Shown here in pieces: positions 1 to 10,993 of a DNA stretch of 64,000 bases. The position numbers and the translations under genes are program-made. Position 1 is the first letter of the stretch. Every line of letters begins with the position of its first letter. Source of the stretch: Todiramphus chloris collaris (Eukaryota; Chordata; Aves; Coraciiformes; Alcedinidae); assembly GCA_025345505.1 (NCBI GenBank), contig JANVCC010000025.1, positions 1,844,971-1,908,970 of the forward strand, written 5' to 3'. Under the pieces are notes generated by a model. It worked only from the letters and a program-made list of their open reading frames with translations. It was not told where the DNA came from and did not search any database.

Positions 1-2378
1 ATCTATAGCATTTTCTTGTCCACAGATCAACTTATGAATAAATCTTGGGAAAACTGGGAAGTTATAACTGCCTGAAAGAAAGCTGAGTAAGTGCTAATGT
101 TTTAAGAGATCACCCAAGCACATGTAACTGTATAGTAACCCAAGCAAATAATGGAAAAGCTTAAATGTTAAAATGAGTATTACCTTTTCCCTTTCAAGTT
201 TCCAAATATTGCCCTCCACAAGTTTTTAATAAAAGATTCACTTGGCACTTCTGTTAGACAGTCTCTTTGCAGATGTCTTGTGTTAGTACCATGTGATTTT
301 TTTTGTGGGTTTTTCTTTTAACATTAAGATGGTTTAGCTGGCAGAAAGAAATTTTAAACATGGGGCCAGGCCGATGAACTTCTAAAGCTAGATTTGATTT
401 TGCTGCTGCAGAGGGTGAAACTCCGTGCCATAGAGGTCTACAATTCAGGTAAGATGTGGTCAGGATCTCAAAAGGGGAGTGGACAAATTTGATGAATAAA
501 ATACTTGTGAGCTCTGGGTTACCAAGAGGCTATCTGTGGCTGATGGAACCCTTAAGCCATACCTTATGAAGACTTGGAGAACGTCCCTGTTCTGCTCTTC
601 TGTTGGCTGCTGATCACTGTTAGACAGTGCATAGCACACTAGGCAGATCTTTCACCTAACCAAACTATTCTTGCATAGATCACTTTGAGCTGTAACACCA
701 GACAATTTATCCAACATACCTACTGTAAATTGGTGCAGAGTGCTTTAGAATTCATGACCAAAAGCCACCACTTCTTCAGCTTAAGAGGAGTTCTTGGAGC
801 ACAGAGTTTGCCATTGTGAGTTTGTATTGTCTCATGAGGTTCAAAAATTGCTTTGAAAAATTGGTTTCTTCATGGTTAGGTTTTCTTATGACCCCCATTT
901 TGACTTCTAACCCTCAGACAAACAATGTTGGGAGAAGAAGAGTTGGCCCACTCAGAGCTGTCTGTGCAAATCATGACATTAAAATGAAGAAATAGTACTT
1001 TCTGGGCAAATTTTCTGGTGAAAAGCTGAACACCTCAAAGGATGAAATAGCCAGCAAATACAATGTCATTTCTGATCTTAGTGTTTGCCGGGGCTGGTGG
1101 GAAATCCCAGGGAAGTCGCTGATATTTCTAAATGCAATCTTTGAGGGTCTTTTAAAAAATTGAGACCTTTGCCCCTTTAGCTTGCGAGTCTTGTGAAATA
1201 GTCTTACTGTGTTTGAGTTGCAGTAGAATTAATGGCTTGATCTTAGTTTTAATATGATTTGTTTCTTATCATCAGCTGCTAAAAATAAGCAAGGCAAAGT
1301 AACACATTTATAAATGCAAGGGCACGTCCAAGAGATTTTTATTTGCAGACCAAAAGCCCAGAATTTATAGAGTCTGTCTTAGTTACTATTGTGAAGAGGG
1401 GGAAAAAGCCCCAGTGAACTCTATTAAGGAGACTGATGCATGGCTGCAAGAGCTCTTGACAATTGAGATTTCTATCTGAAGTATTGTTTAACGTATGTAT
1501 AGCAAAAGAAACGCAGGGGAAGGAAGCAAATTTTCTTACAAATTTTTGAAGTACTTTGAATGTAGAAAAATAAGGAAATGATTGAAACACAAATTCTGCG
1601 TAGCTGAGAAAGTAATGCATTCACGTTTTACAAAGGTAGAATTCTTGCCAGGAACCAAAGGCAGAAGTATTTCCTAGGCATTTGAGCTATAGGTAGGCTG
1701 TAAGGCGCTGATAGTTGGGTCTGCTCAAACTACTCTGGTCACTCCTCTTTCTTAAGGTGAAACGTCCTTGCTGGACGAGACTGACTGTTGTTGGCTTGTG
1801 GACTCCCTCTAATACTGCTTTGTACATTGGAATCAGTTTTGTCCCTGAAAAAGCTTTGCAATATGTAACACATTCACTGTTGATTTAAAGTTTGCGTAAC
1901 AACTGCTTAGGTTAAAACGTGTTTCTGAGCGTGGTTGTGACACGACACTACCTGGGAAGTTGTTCCTCTTCCTCTTAAATGTTTACACATTTCAGGCAGG
2001 CTGTTATTTTACTCTTCCTTTGCTATCACTCAGCTAGATCTTGAGTACTTCTTTCTCTTACATACGTTAACATTCCTGCTAATGTTTATGAGGTCCTCAG
2101 TATCACAACAGGTCAAGCTCATGGTTAGTTTTTCTGTATAAATTATTCCTCTCTAATCTCCAGTAGTTTCATTTATGTCTTTAAGTATCAACTATTTACC
2201 ATTAATTTTCATGCAACAAATCCTAAACTTGAACTTTTTTCCAGCTACATTATCACTCCTGATTCTATTTTCTATGGCAGGAGCAAGTAACCAGAACCTT
2301 TACGTTTTGGGACATAGGTTTCCCTTATTTTTTTCAAATTTTATTTGCTAGAATCTAATCTGCCCTTTACTGGATATT
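1..2378. other. Unique AT-rich non-coding DNA
   Basis: I see no exon, recognisable repeat or RNA gene here. Open frames are below 95 codons and have no splice-site context or familiar motifs. The composition is AT-rich with ordinary short A and T runs. It may be intronic or intergenic; the sequence alone does not decide which. Confidence 0.6.
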
Positions 2379-2403
2379 TGTGTGTGTGTGTATATATATA
2401 TAT
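2379..2403. repeat. Compound (TG)n(TA)n microsatellite
   Basis: About six TG dinucleotides run directly into about six TA dinucleotides. This is a simple compound microsatellite. The TA part could extrude or melt easily, but no function is implied. Confidence 0.9.
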
Positions 2404-2895
2404 TTCAGTTCTACTTATATTTTCACAGTCTTCATTACCCAGAAGATTTTAACTTAAGAAACATTTTAGGTCACTAAAAGTGGTAGGTTTGGGTTTATAA
2501 GATAGGAAATGGATTCAATTCAAACCATTTTGGTTATTAATTCTTCTTTTAATTTTTGTTGCCTTTCCTCGTTATGAGGAACCTGCTGGCTTTTAGAGTG
2601 TGTTTCTCAGCAGCACTAAATCACAGCTTTACAGTCCAAACCAGAACACTTTTAACAGGCTGCATTTATGTGTGTTTATGTATTTATTACTCTGCTTTAT
2701 TTGCTTAAAATGCTGTGACTTAATGTACATCTGCAGTTGTGTACTTCAGAATTTCAGCTAAACCATCAAGTCACTTTTACATGTGGTACAGATGTGCAAT
2801 GTGAGTCTCTTTACGTTACAAACAGCTATGTTAGAAAACATTGGGAATACTTTCAGTCAGAATTGTCAGTGAAATATTTAGGTTGCCAAAGACCA

Positions 2896-3240
2896 CTACC
2901 TCTGCTTGTGTAGAAATACTGTCTTACAGGTAGCCCAGCGTTCTCTGAGTTTCTGTAATGGTCTTGGAAATACTCTTGAAGGAGGCACTGCAGACCCCTG
3001 AATAATACTGCTACTAACCAGTTCCTGAGGGGTTATGCAGCAAGTGAATGATAAAATATTGTAATATCTTGCCTTAATAGTTGATGCTGGGCTATCTCTG
3101 GGGCTTGCTATGCTGCGTGAGTTGGTTAATCCCTGACCTACCTCCGACCTGCCAGCTAATCCGTCAAGGAAGGCGGAGATGCCACCCACTAGATCTGTCT
3201 GTGTTAGACTGATGTTGGTCTCGATACCATCACTTAACAA
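2896..3240 (-). other. Stop-free 114-codon frame, unrecognised; possible old exon or pseudogene
   Basis: The minus strand has a frame of 114 codons starting MLSDGIETN and ending FLHKQR. It is rich in Ser, Arg and Leu, and its codon use looks less AT-driven than the flanks. I do not recognise the product and see no domain, signal peptide or membrane segment. A donor-like GTAGGT follows 'ggtcggag' near position 3140, and a GTAAGA lies near 2930, but no strong polypyrimidine acceptor precedes the frame. It could be an exon, a decayed retrocopy or chance. The only reason to list it is that it sits alone, without an equally long frame on the opposite strand. Confidence 0.15.
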
Positions 3241-5070
3241 AGTGGGTTGCCACCTTATCAGAATATTTTCTTTCAGTTTGCCATTATTTGCCTCAGCCCA
3301 GCTGTTTGCTTGGCTTTAGAGGAGGTAGCTTGACAGCCACCTTTTTTTTGCAATGTTTTGTTCAGCAGGATTGGTTATAGATATTCCAGGAGACAAATAG
3401 TGGTGAAAAGAAATGATGGCTTATCTAATATTCAATTATATATATGTCTTTCATTTGTTCACCTTGGCCACCTGCCCAGCACAAATGGATGCTTATTGTT
3501 CCCTAAATAAATTACACTGTTTCTAAACTGCTCTGCATTTTGATACTTACAAGAGTTCTGTGTTTATTTGCTGGCACAGGCTGATCTAAAGATATTCAAC
3601 CTTCTGTGTTTTGGCTTCTGTTACACTCATTACCTTGAAAAGTAATTATGCAAATACCACACTGCATTAAATACAGGCAGGTTTTTATTTATTTATAAAC
3701 ATCTCCACATTCAATTTCAGGGCATGCGGATGAAAAATGTCTGCACAGGGTGAGACATGGTGCTGCCTCCCCACCCATTGCTGCAGCTGAGCAGTAGATA
3801 AGCAAATTTGTCCCGTTCTTTGCTTTGCCTGCTTACTGAAAGGAGGTGTGCAGGAAATTGGGCTGTACACATCCCGTCACTGTCGGATTTGGCTGTGCTC
3901 ACAACAGGCAGGCACTGAACTGTATGTAAAGAACACATTTTTTTTTTCCTCCCATGAAAATAGAGCCAAGCCTGGAGAAAAAAGCAAAGCAAGCTGAGCT
4001 AGAGATGTTTGGAAGGTAATTTGTTTGGAAAGAAACACAGGCTTTCAGCAGCCCCGTAATAATTAATAAAAATCTTAAAGCTTGCAGGGTTGGACCAATG
4101 CTGATCTCTCGGCGATAATGATAAAATGTTGCCCTATTCAAGTGATCTGAGTCACTGTTTGCATGAAATGGGAACTGGAGCTTTGCTTGGCTGTTGCGGG
4201 GAGCTGCCTGCTGCAAATTGCATCGCTGCTGCCGTACCCATTGCTGCTGGGTACAGAAGGCTGCTGTTATCAATGGCTGGCCAGGGGGTGCAGGGGGATT
4301 TTATGCGGTTGATCCAAATCGCAGTCTTATCCACCTACAGAGAAATACAGTAAAAGGCATACCAGATGGGTGAGCTTCTGGGGAACTATAGACCATCAGC
4401 AAAAACTCCCATGTCCTTGAAACAGGTGTAAAATGTGGCTGTCTGGGGAAGAGTTTAAAAAGCCATGAGTATTGAAGGACTAATTGGGCTTTACTATCTG
4501 GAGAGCTCAGACATTTAGATTTCTGCAAAAATCTAGAAGTTTTAGGTTGCAGGTGCTTTTCATGTGTGATGATTAGGCCCCTTTTCAATGTTTCAAAATA
4601 AGCTTCTCAAAATCAGATGCTTCTATAATTCTCCGATAGGTTTGGAAATGCAAACCTCTTTTAATAGCTTTTACTCCTACCTAGAGACTTTGTTGAAAGA
4701 AAAGTATGCTGTCAAGGAATGACTGCACAGAGATCCTGGTAAGAACATGCCTATTAACTGAAGCATCACTAATGGCTCACCGACTAGCACAAGGCAGAGA
4801 ACTAGGGGCTCAGATTTTGGCTTTGTTGCCTTCTTTGATCACGTTAGCCATCCATAAAGCAGGTAGAATATTACTACCTTGCAGCAAGTATACGAAGCTA
4901 AAACAAAGCTTCAGAAATGAAAGGTGCAATGGAAAAATGATATATTAACAATAAATATACCGAAATTTTATTGTTAGCCTTAAGGAAGGTAGCAGGTGGT
5001 CTGGGATTTTATGGTCAGCGTTCATAATGCATGATTTTCCATAAATGGGTTTGTTCTGTGCTGGAGGTAA
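3241..5070. other. Non-coding stretch, slightly GC-richer at 3720-4290
   Basis: No gene is supported. Several overlapping frames of 60-124 codons are open on both strands between about 3685 and 4590. This is what a moderately GC-rich, stop-poor patch gives by chance. The patch at 3720-4290 has GCTGCTG-type runs and could be a conserved non-coding element, which only alignment to other birds would show. Confidence 0.5.
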
Positions 5071-5095
5071 GACACACACACACAGAAACACACAG
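5071..5095. repeat. (AC)n microsatellite
   Basis: An interrupted AC dinucleotide tract (acacac...agaaacacacag). About 115 bp further on lie GT-rich tracts (5208-5226 and 5259-5272), so the region holds complementary low-complexity arms. Confidence 0.85.
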
Positions 5096-5207
5096 AAGGG
5101 CTTTAAAAGAGCTAGTAGTAGCCCTGGTTCTGTTTCCATTCCCATGTAAACGCCCTGCTTGGTAGGACTGGGGCAGAGGGAGTTGTAAATGTGTTTGAAT
5201 ATATCTA

Positions 5208-5272
5208 TGTGTGTGTATGTATGTGTAAGCATATATGGAGAGAGATGTGTATAAATACATACGTGTGTGTGA
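5208..5272. repeat. GT-rich interrupted microsatellite
   Basis: Two GT/ATGT tracts (about 5208-5226 and 5259-5272) are separated by unique sequence including 'catatatggagagag'. They are complementary to the AC tract at 5071-5095. Confidence 0.7.
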
Positions 5273-5700
5273 TCAGAGCTGCTGTGACTGCTGGTTTCAC
5301 CATGTGACCTTCACAACAGTCGCACACACCTCACCATGGTTAAGTGCAGAAGGAAATAAAGTTTTGTCCACCCTCATTCTAGTGCCTGCCTGTTGCCTGT
5401 GTACCTGTGTTGTACTTCAGCTGAGTGAGCCTGCGACCAAAAGCGTGTATGTACACAGTAACTTACTCTGTGCTTTAAAATATACAGAGTGTGATCTAGG
5501 CTCCTGCAGCTATTCATGAACTGGTATGGAACGGTCTTGTAGGGAATAGTCATTGGAATGTTAACTTACAGTGCAAATATATCATTTCATTCCTTTGAAG
5601 TTGCAAAGGTCCCGCAAGTATAATGGAGTTTATGCTACATTTTTATGCATGGTGTAGCATTTTGCTTAGGTCTTGGTACTACATCTGGAAAAAGAAAAGC

Positions 5701-6062
5701 TGTGGATGCTGAAAAGCTGCTAGCAGAGGGATTTTCTCAGCTTCTCACAATATTCGGTGAGAGTCCTGCCTTTCTCACACAAGTTATGAAAAACAGCAGG
5801 ATGTTTTTTGTAAGCTGGACCAACACCTGGTGTTTTGTTAAGTTCTGTTTATGGGACATTGGAAAAATATTTTGAAATGGGTGTTGTAGGACTTTAGCCA
5901 ATCACCCTAGGAGATGGGTGATCACTGACCAATTGCCCTACGGGGCTAGGGTATATAAAACGGGGTTAGAAATCAATAAAGGGTCTTCTTCTTCCCCTCC
6001 TGGCTCTCTCTTTACTGATTTAATGTTGCTGCATCTCTCCACTCCCGCTATAAACAGCGACA
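5701..6062 (+). mobile_element. Solo LTR of an endogenous retrovirus (class II-like), copy A
   Basis: This is a 362-bp LTR beginning TGTGGATGCTG and ending CAGCGACA. It is flanked by a perfect 6-bp target duplication AAAAGC (5695-5700 and 6063-6068). A 6-bp duplication is typical of class II/alpha-beta retroviruses. Two CCAAT boxes (5898-5902 and 5929-5933), TATATAAAA (5952-5960) and AATAAA (5975-5980) follow in order. AATAAA comes only 14 nt after TATA, so it should lie in U3 near or upstream of the RNA start, an arrangement known in avian leukosis-type viruses. There is no internal region, so it is a solo LTR left by recombination between two LTRs. It is about 90% identical by eye to the inverted copy at 6487-6848. 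Confidence 0.9.
5898..5980 (+). promoter_or_regulatory. LTR promoter: two CCAAT boxes, TATA box, then AATAAA
   Basis: CCAAT occurs at 5898-5902 and 5929-5933, 54 and 23 bp upstream of TATATAAAA (5952-5960). The poly(A) signal AATAAA is at 5975-5980. All four motifs are unbroken, and all four are also intact in the inverted copy, so the core promoter is better conserved than the rest of the LTR. Whether it is active cannot be told from the sequence. Confidence 0.75.
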
Positions 6063-6068
6063 AAAAGC

Positions 6069-6480
6069 TAATGAAAAGCAGGGGGAGTTTATTATTATTG
6101 TTTGCCAGAAAGCAGTAACAGTCTGAAGAACTCACTTTTAGCTCTCTAGATGCTAACTTGAGTGGAAAATGGGCTATTTCATAAGCAAGCATGCACATTT
6201 TCCAGCTCTTCAAGAAAAAAAAAATAAAATCCCTGGTTTCATTTTTTCCTCTATTTCGTGTATGTAGAGCACCCTAAATACTCTTCTGCTTCTCCCACCT
6301 GTCTGTGATTTTCCAATATTTATCTAAAGTGATTATCAGCAAATAGAAAACAAGAATGTATTAAAATACATGTATTTGCTATTTTGCGGATAGGATTTAA
6401 ATTTAATTAGTGTCTCTTTTCAAAAGAATGACCACTTACAGATGTAATTTCAAAGCAGTCCAACTGTCTTATATGTGTTA
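6069..6480. other. Spacer between two inverted solo LTRs
   Basis: Apart from the outer target-site duplications, this is unique host DNA. It has no retroviral gag, pol or env remnant, no primer-binding site and no open frame of note. Its uniqueness supports two separate insertions rather than one provirus with inverted ends. Confidence 0.7.
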
Positions 6481-6486
6481 AACTTT

Positions 6487-6848
6487 TGTCGCTGTTTATA
6501 GCGGGAGCGGAGAGATGCAGCAACACACAAATTCAGCAAGAGCAGGCCAGGAGGAGGAGAAGAAGCCCCTTTATTGATTTCTAACCCCGTTTTATATACC
6601 CTAGCTCCACAGGGCGATTGGTCAGTGATCACCCATCTCCTAGGGTGATTGGCTAAAGTCCTACAACACCCATTTCAAAATATTGTTCCAATGTACCATA
6701 AACAGAACTTAGCAAAACAACAGGTGTTGTCTAGCTTATAAAACCCATCCTACTGTTTTTCATAACTTGTGTGAGAAAGGCAGGATTCTCCCCGATTATT
6801 GTAAGAAGCTGAGAAAGTCTCTCTGCTAGCAGCTTTACAGCATTCATA
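6487..6848 (-). mobile_element. Solo LTR of the same ERV family, copy B (inverted)
   Basis: This second 362-bp LTR lies on the minus strand and has its own perfect 6-bp target duplication AACTTT (6481-6486 and 6849-6854). On the minus strand it carries CCAAT boxes (6648-6652 and 6617-6621), TATATAAAA (6598-6590) and AATAAA (6575-6570), in the same order and spacing as copy A. The start is TATGAATG rather than TGTGGATG, so the terminal TG has mutated to TA. Differences from copy A are scattered over the length and concentrated in the U5-like end. Its different target duplication shows that it inserted independently of copy A. Confidence 0.9.
6570..6652 (-). promoter_or_regulatory. LTR promoter on the minus strand, convergent with copy A
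   Basis: Reading leftward: CCAAT, CCAAT, TATATAAAA, AATAAA, all intact. The promoter points toward copy A's promoter, so transcripts from the two would overlap in antisense across the 424-bp spacer if read-through occurs. Confidence 0.7.
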
Positions 6849-6854
6849 AACTTT

Positions 6855-9120
6855 GGAAAGTCTTAGTACTTATTTTGGAGGCAAAATGGAAACTGAGCTC
6901 CTTAAATACCCTCCCATCCTCCCGCTGAAGGCAAGGGGCTGTCCGGTGGCAAACCCTGCAGGGGTTAGTGCGATGTACGGCTGTTGGGTGCTGGCAGCTG
7001 GTCACTCGGGGAAGGGGTTTCAGATACACTTGAAGGGTTCAACCACCCTGCGTTGAACAACCTTTTTTATGAGACCTGATATTTCGGGCTGTCAGTGGCG
7101 TGCCAGCAGCTTTAGAATCAAACAGTAGCTGCTGTCTAACAAAACTTCCTGGTACCTTCCTCCTCTTCTGAGCTTGGTGCCTGTGCTCCTGTGACCTGTC
7201 ACAGCGTTCACAGTTACATTCATACATGCAGTCATTACATAGTAACTGTTAGACCTGAAGAATGATACTGCTCTGACTAAATCCCCTACTTAACATCCAA
7301 TGCTGTATTTTAAACAAAGTCCTTCCAAGCTTTCTGCGTACTGTAACCAGGAAAGGAAAACAGTCTGACATTATGTGAAGGGAACAGAGGCAGTTATTTT
7401 TCAAAAGAAGATTTATAAAAGTCTGTCATATATTCAGCCTCATTTCATTTGCTATGGAACTCTTTACTTCTGTAAATTACAGCAGATGTTAAGAGAGTTT
7501 GTGTTTCTCTGGAATATTAATATGACTGTGCTGTGTGCAGGAAGAACAATTTTCAGAAGAAAAATGAATATAGCATTCCAATATGTGAGATAAAATAAGA
7601 AACTACTCTGCTCAGTGTTTTAGTATGGGAAGTGGAGCAGACCAGGAAGGTGTCGTTTGTCATTAACTCTTGTGGGGTGGGATGTCTGAATGCTCTTTCA
7701 GAGTTTGCGTTTTTACTCTCTAAATGTGCCAAGGGACTAGAGGCCTGGAAAGGGACAACACTTGGTGCAGTGAGTACAGGAGAAGGCTGTGAAATGTGAT
7801 TGGAAGCAGAGGATAGCACCTTCCCTTTCTGGGGAAGCCATCTGCATTTTATGCACAGCAGATCCTCACCACACCCATTACTGAACTTTATCAAGGAGAA
7901 AGCATGAATTTAGTATTTTTTGAGCAAGGTATGAGCAAGGCAACTTCAGCAACAGATTTAAAGGGTGTTAAAAGGAATTAATTAAATCTCTTAACTTTTG
8001 ATACCTTTTTGAATACCTTCCTACTCCTTTTAACCTTTATCTTTGCAACACTTTTCCTCCATTTCAAAGCATAGTAAAAGAGACTCATGTCCAAAGGAGT
8101 TAAAGAATATTATTAATTTTCTGTTTATTTCCGTTCTTGTCACCTTGTTCTTGCGTGAAAGGTTTTGGATCTGACTCTTCACAGTCTCACTCTGTGTGTT
8201 CAGAGAGATTAGTGCAAAGGTCATCTCAGTCCTAAGTAATATGAATTACAATAACTTGCCTGATGTAATCATGACACAGCATCCCTGCTACAAAAAATGA
8301 GGAACATTCTGTGTAGGTCAAGCAGTTGCAAACTGAGCTAGAAAGAACAATGTATGGAAAAATCCAGTGTAACTATTGGTATAACTTACCCAGATGGGTG
8401 AATCATGATATTCCATTTAAGCAGGCTTCCTTATACATAGATGAGGTCAAAACCAATCGTGGTGGCAAGAAAGCAAAGGCAAATTTATGAAGTATAGGAA
8501 GACTACATTACCTTATAGATCTCAATAGTTCCAGTTTTATTTTCTAAGACTCTTTTCTAAGACTGTTTATTTTCTAAGACTATGCCTTCTTTCCATTATC
8601 TGTGCGGCATTTCTTGAGTCTTTTTAATTGTCTCCTTTTTGTCTTCTTCAGAATGTAATGGCTTCCCTCCACTTACAGTTAACAGCAGTTTTACTGATCT
8701 TCATTATACTCCAGTTTTCCCTGTGTCCTTGCCTGCAGCCCCCTTGATACAAAGACATTCCTCTTTTCCTCCTTGTCTTAATGTTCTCTGTATGTCATCC
8801 TTCTTGTTGCTCCATGTCTTTGTACATGGTGAGAATGTGTAAGCATATATTAGCCATTCATGGATTTTTGTTAGGAAATCAGATGGTCCTACTAACAAGT
8901 ACTGTGATGTTCTGGAGTAGTCTGTGCCCCAGTCAGGGTAAGGAGCTAAGATGTCACTAATACCAAGATAAAACTATTTCTGTTTCTCAGAAGAATGTTA
9001 TCCCGTGGCTATTTGAAAAACCTCCAACATGCCAACAGATCCTATGTTTCTAGATCCAACATATCCATTAAGATGTAATGTAAATTAGAAAATGAAAACC
9101 TTGAGAAATTTTAAGAGCCC
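6855..9120. other. Unique non-coding DNA
   Basis: No exon, transposon or RNA gene is recognisable. Small direct repeats occur: three copies of 'tttctaagact' between about 8541 and 8581, and 'tgagcaagg' twice near 7920-7940. The open frames (60-113 codons) overlap on both strands and have no familiar product. Confidence 0.55.
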
Positions 9121-9590
9121 TTAACTCCACTTACTGAACAATTCCTGGTGTTCTTGAGTGATGTGGCTCATCAACAGAGTTTCTGCTGCACCGGCTTCCA
9201 TATTACTGATATGCTGAATTCTCTCCAGCACAGCAGCAGCATTTACAGTCTGTGTCATCTGAGCAAGAGCAGCAGCACCAGCAATGTGTGTGTGTGCTCC
9301 GCAAACGAGCAGTGGCAGCACTGGGGAGCTTTGTCTTCATACAGCTGTGGGAACCAGCTGCAGTTCTGCTCGCTCGCAAGCAAGAAACACCCACACAAGC
9401 AGTGTTCTTCATTTCTGCTCCGGCAAGTCAGGTGACAGCAGTTTGGGTGGCATGGCTGGACGGAACAGGGATGCTCATTTTCATCCATTGCTCTGGAAGA
9501 AAGTTCATTGATCCTTTCAGCTTCTCTGTCCACTTCAGCAACTGAGCTCCAAAAGGCACGAGCCCTGACTCTGAAGGCAATGAGCTTCAT
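9121..9590 (-). other. Stop-poor patch with an exon-like segment (9135-9258); unrecognised
   Basis: Several frames on both strands are open together, with CAG/CTG-rich and Cys-rich translations, so composition explains part of this. The most exon-like segment is on the minus strand at 9258-9135. It is preceded by CTTGCTCAG (acceptor-like) and followed by GTAAGT (a perfect donor core), with 41 codons between, starting MTQTVNAAAVLERIQ and ending EHQELF. The acceptor's pyrimidine tract is interrupted by G residues. A second minus-strand frame (9590-9255) begins MKLIAFRVRARAFWSS and becomes Cys/His-rich. I do not recognise either. It could be a real exon, a decayed retrocopy with frameshifts, or chance. 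Confidence 0.2.
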
Positions 9591-10367
9591 TCAGATCAGA
9601 AAGTGATGTCATGGTTGAGATATTCATACAAGGACACAGGCAGAGGTACCTGATGTATTGATTACATCATCTATACATCACAAGAACTATAATTGTTCTT
9701 CCTGAATTCCTTTAAAGATTTTACCTCACTCTCAATTTATACACTTGGATTAGGTACCCTAAGACCACTGCCTCAATAGGAGCACACACTTACTTCATAG
9801 GTGTTTTGGTGGCTCGGCTGGGTGCTGTAAGCAAACCGACTGAATCAGAGCCTAACCAACAATAGTGAGTCGTGTATCGCCAGAAAGACCTTTATAACAC
9901 TTAAAGCACAACTAACACACATGAAACAACCTGAAACTTGAGATGCATCTTGAAGCATATTCTTGTCACTGCCTTTAATTAATCCCTTGTCTGTTTATGC
10001 TCTTGAACACTGTATGGCATCCGTTCCCCTACAGCCTGAAGAAAAGAACTAGACTTGGATCATGGGTTCAGTGCTATTGCTCGTTTGCTGTGGATTTGCC
10101 TCTTTTCCCACTGAGTCCAAGTGTGTTTCCTCCTTAAGCTGGTCACTCTTCTATAAATGCAGTATCAGAGACATACTATTTCCCGTATTCTTTAGTTACT
10201 TTGTACTAGGCACCTTTTCCTTTCATTCAGTTGATTTGTTCCAAGATGTATATAGCATTCTTTTACCTATTTATAGAGATGATAATTTTAAATAGAAGTA
10301 AAATTCATGGAAAGTATACACGAGCCTCTCAATATGGCACACTTACTATAATGCTTATCCTAAGCAG
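9591..10367. other. Non-coding stretch
   Basis: Nothing recognisable. A 77-codon plus-strand frame (10062-10295) reads MGSVLLLVCCGFASFPTESK, then Phe/Ser-rich sequence. It resembles a signal peptide only because of hydrophobic composition and has no supporting context. Confidence 0.5.
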
Positions 10368-10423
10368 TTGGACTTGATGATCTTAATGGTCTTTTCCAAC
10401 CTAATTGATCCTATTATTCTAAA
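10368..10423 (+). mobile_element. CR1 LINE 3' tail fragment
   Basis: The sequence 'ttggacttgatgatctt...ggtcttttccaacct' followed by 'cctattattct' is the 3' end of an avian CR1 LINE (non-LTR retrotransposon that replicates by target-primed reverse transcription). Only about 55 bp remain, the result of the severe 5' truncation usual for CR1. The terminal octamer repeat has decayed. Confidence 0.85.
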
Positions 10424-10993
10424 AAAAGGAAATCTCCCCTCTAAGAGCTGTCTGCAACTGACATCTGAAACACCTTACTCACTTCTTTGAAACTGGAAAG
10501 GGCAGTAATATTCAAGAATATTGACTTTTAATGCTGGCTTCTGTACTGTAGGTAACCAGATTTTTTCAAAATTTAGCAATACAACTTGTGTTAATGGGTT
10601 AATGTATAATTGGGAGATCTTGACACAGTTTATTGTAACAGCTCCTTTGAGCCTATTTGCTCAAAGTCTGTTCTACCTAGAGAAATTTTAATTCACTGAT
10701 CCAGAGCCCTACAGACCATAATGGCTGTGTCATTACGTGTAACCATTTAGATGATGGTCTATAATAGGTGCTTTGGAATGGTTATAGCCTATTCTGTCAA
10801 TTGGATTTTTATGCATAAGTACTAGATCTGAGTGCTGAACAGCTTTCCATAGTGTAACCTGGACCTTTCACGGGTGTTATTTATTCCATTTGTCTTTCCA
10901 GTTTAATCAATGATAATGCTTTTTCACTGTGCATATTCAATTTTTGGATAGTGAAAGGCTTTTGAGTTTGATCATTAGAAAAAAATGTATCTT

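Noticed and set aside
5701..6848. A single transposon with 362-bp terminal inverted repeats
   Set aside because: Each arm has its own distinct 6-bp target duplication (AAAAGC and AACTTT), plus TATA and AATAAA in LTR order. Two separate solo LTRs explain all of this.
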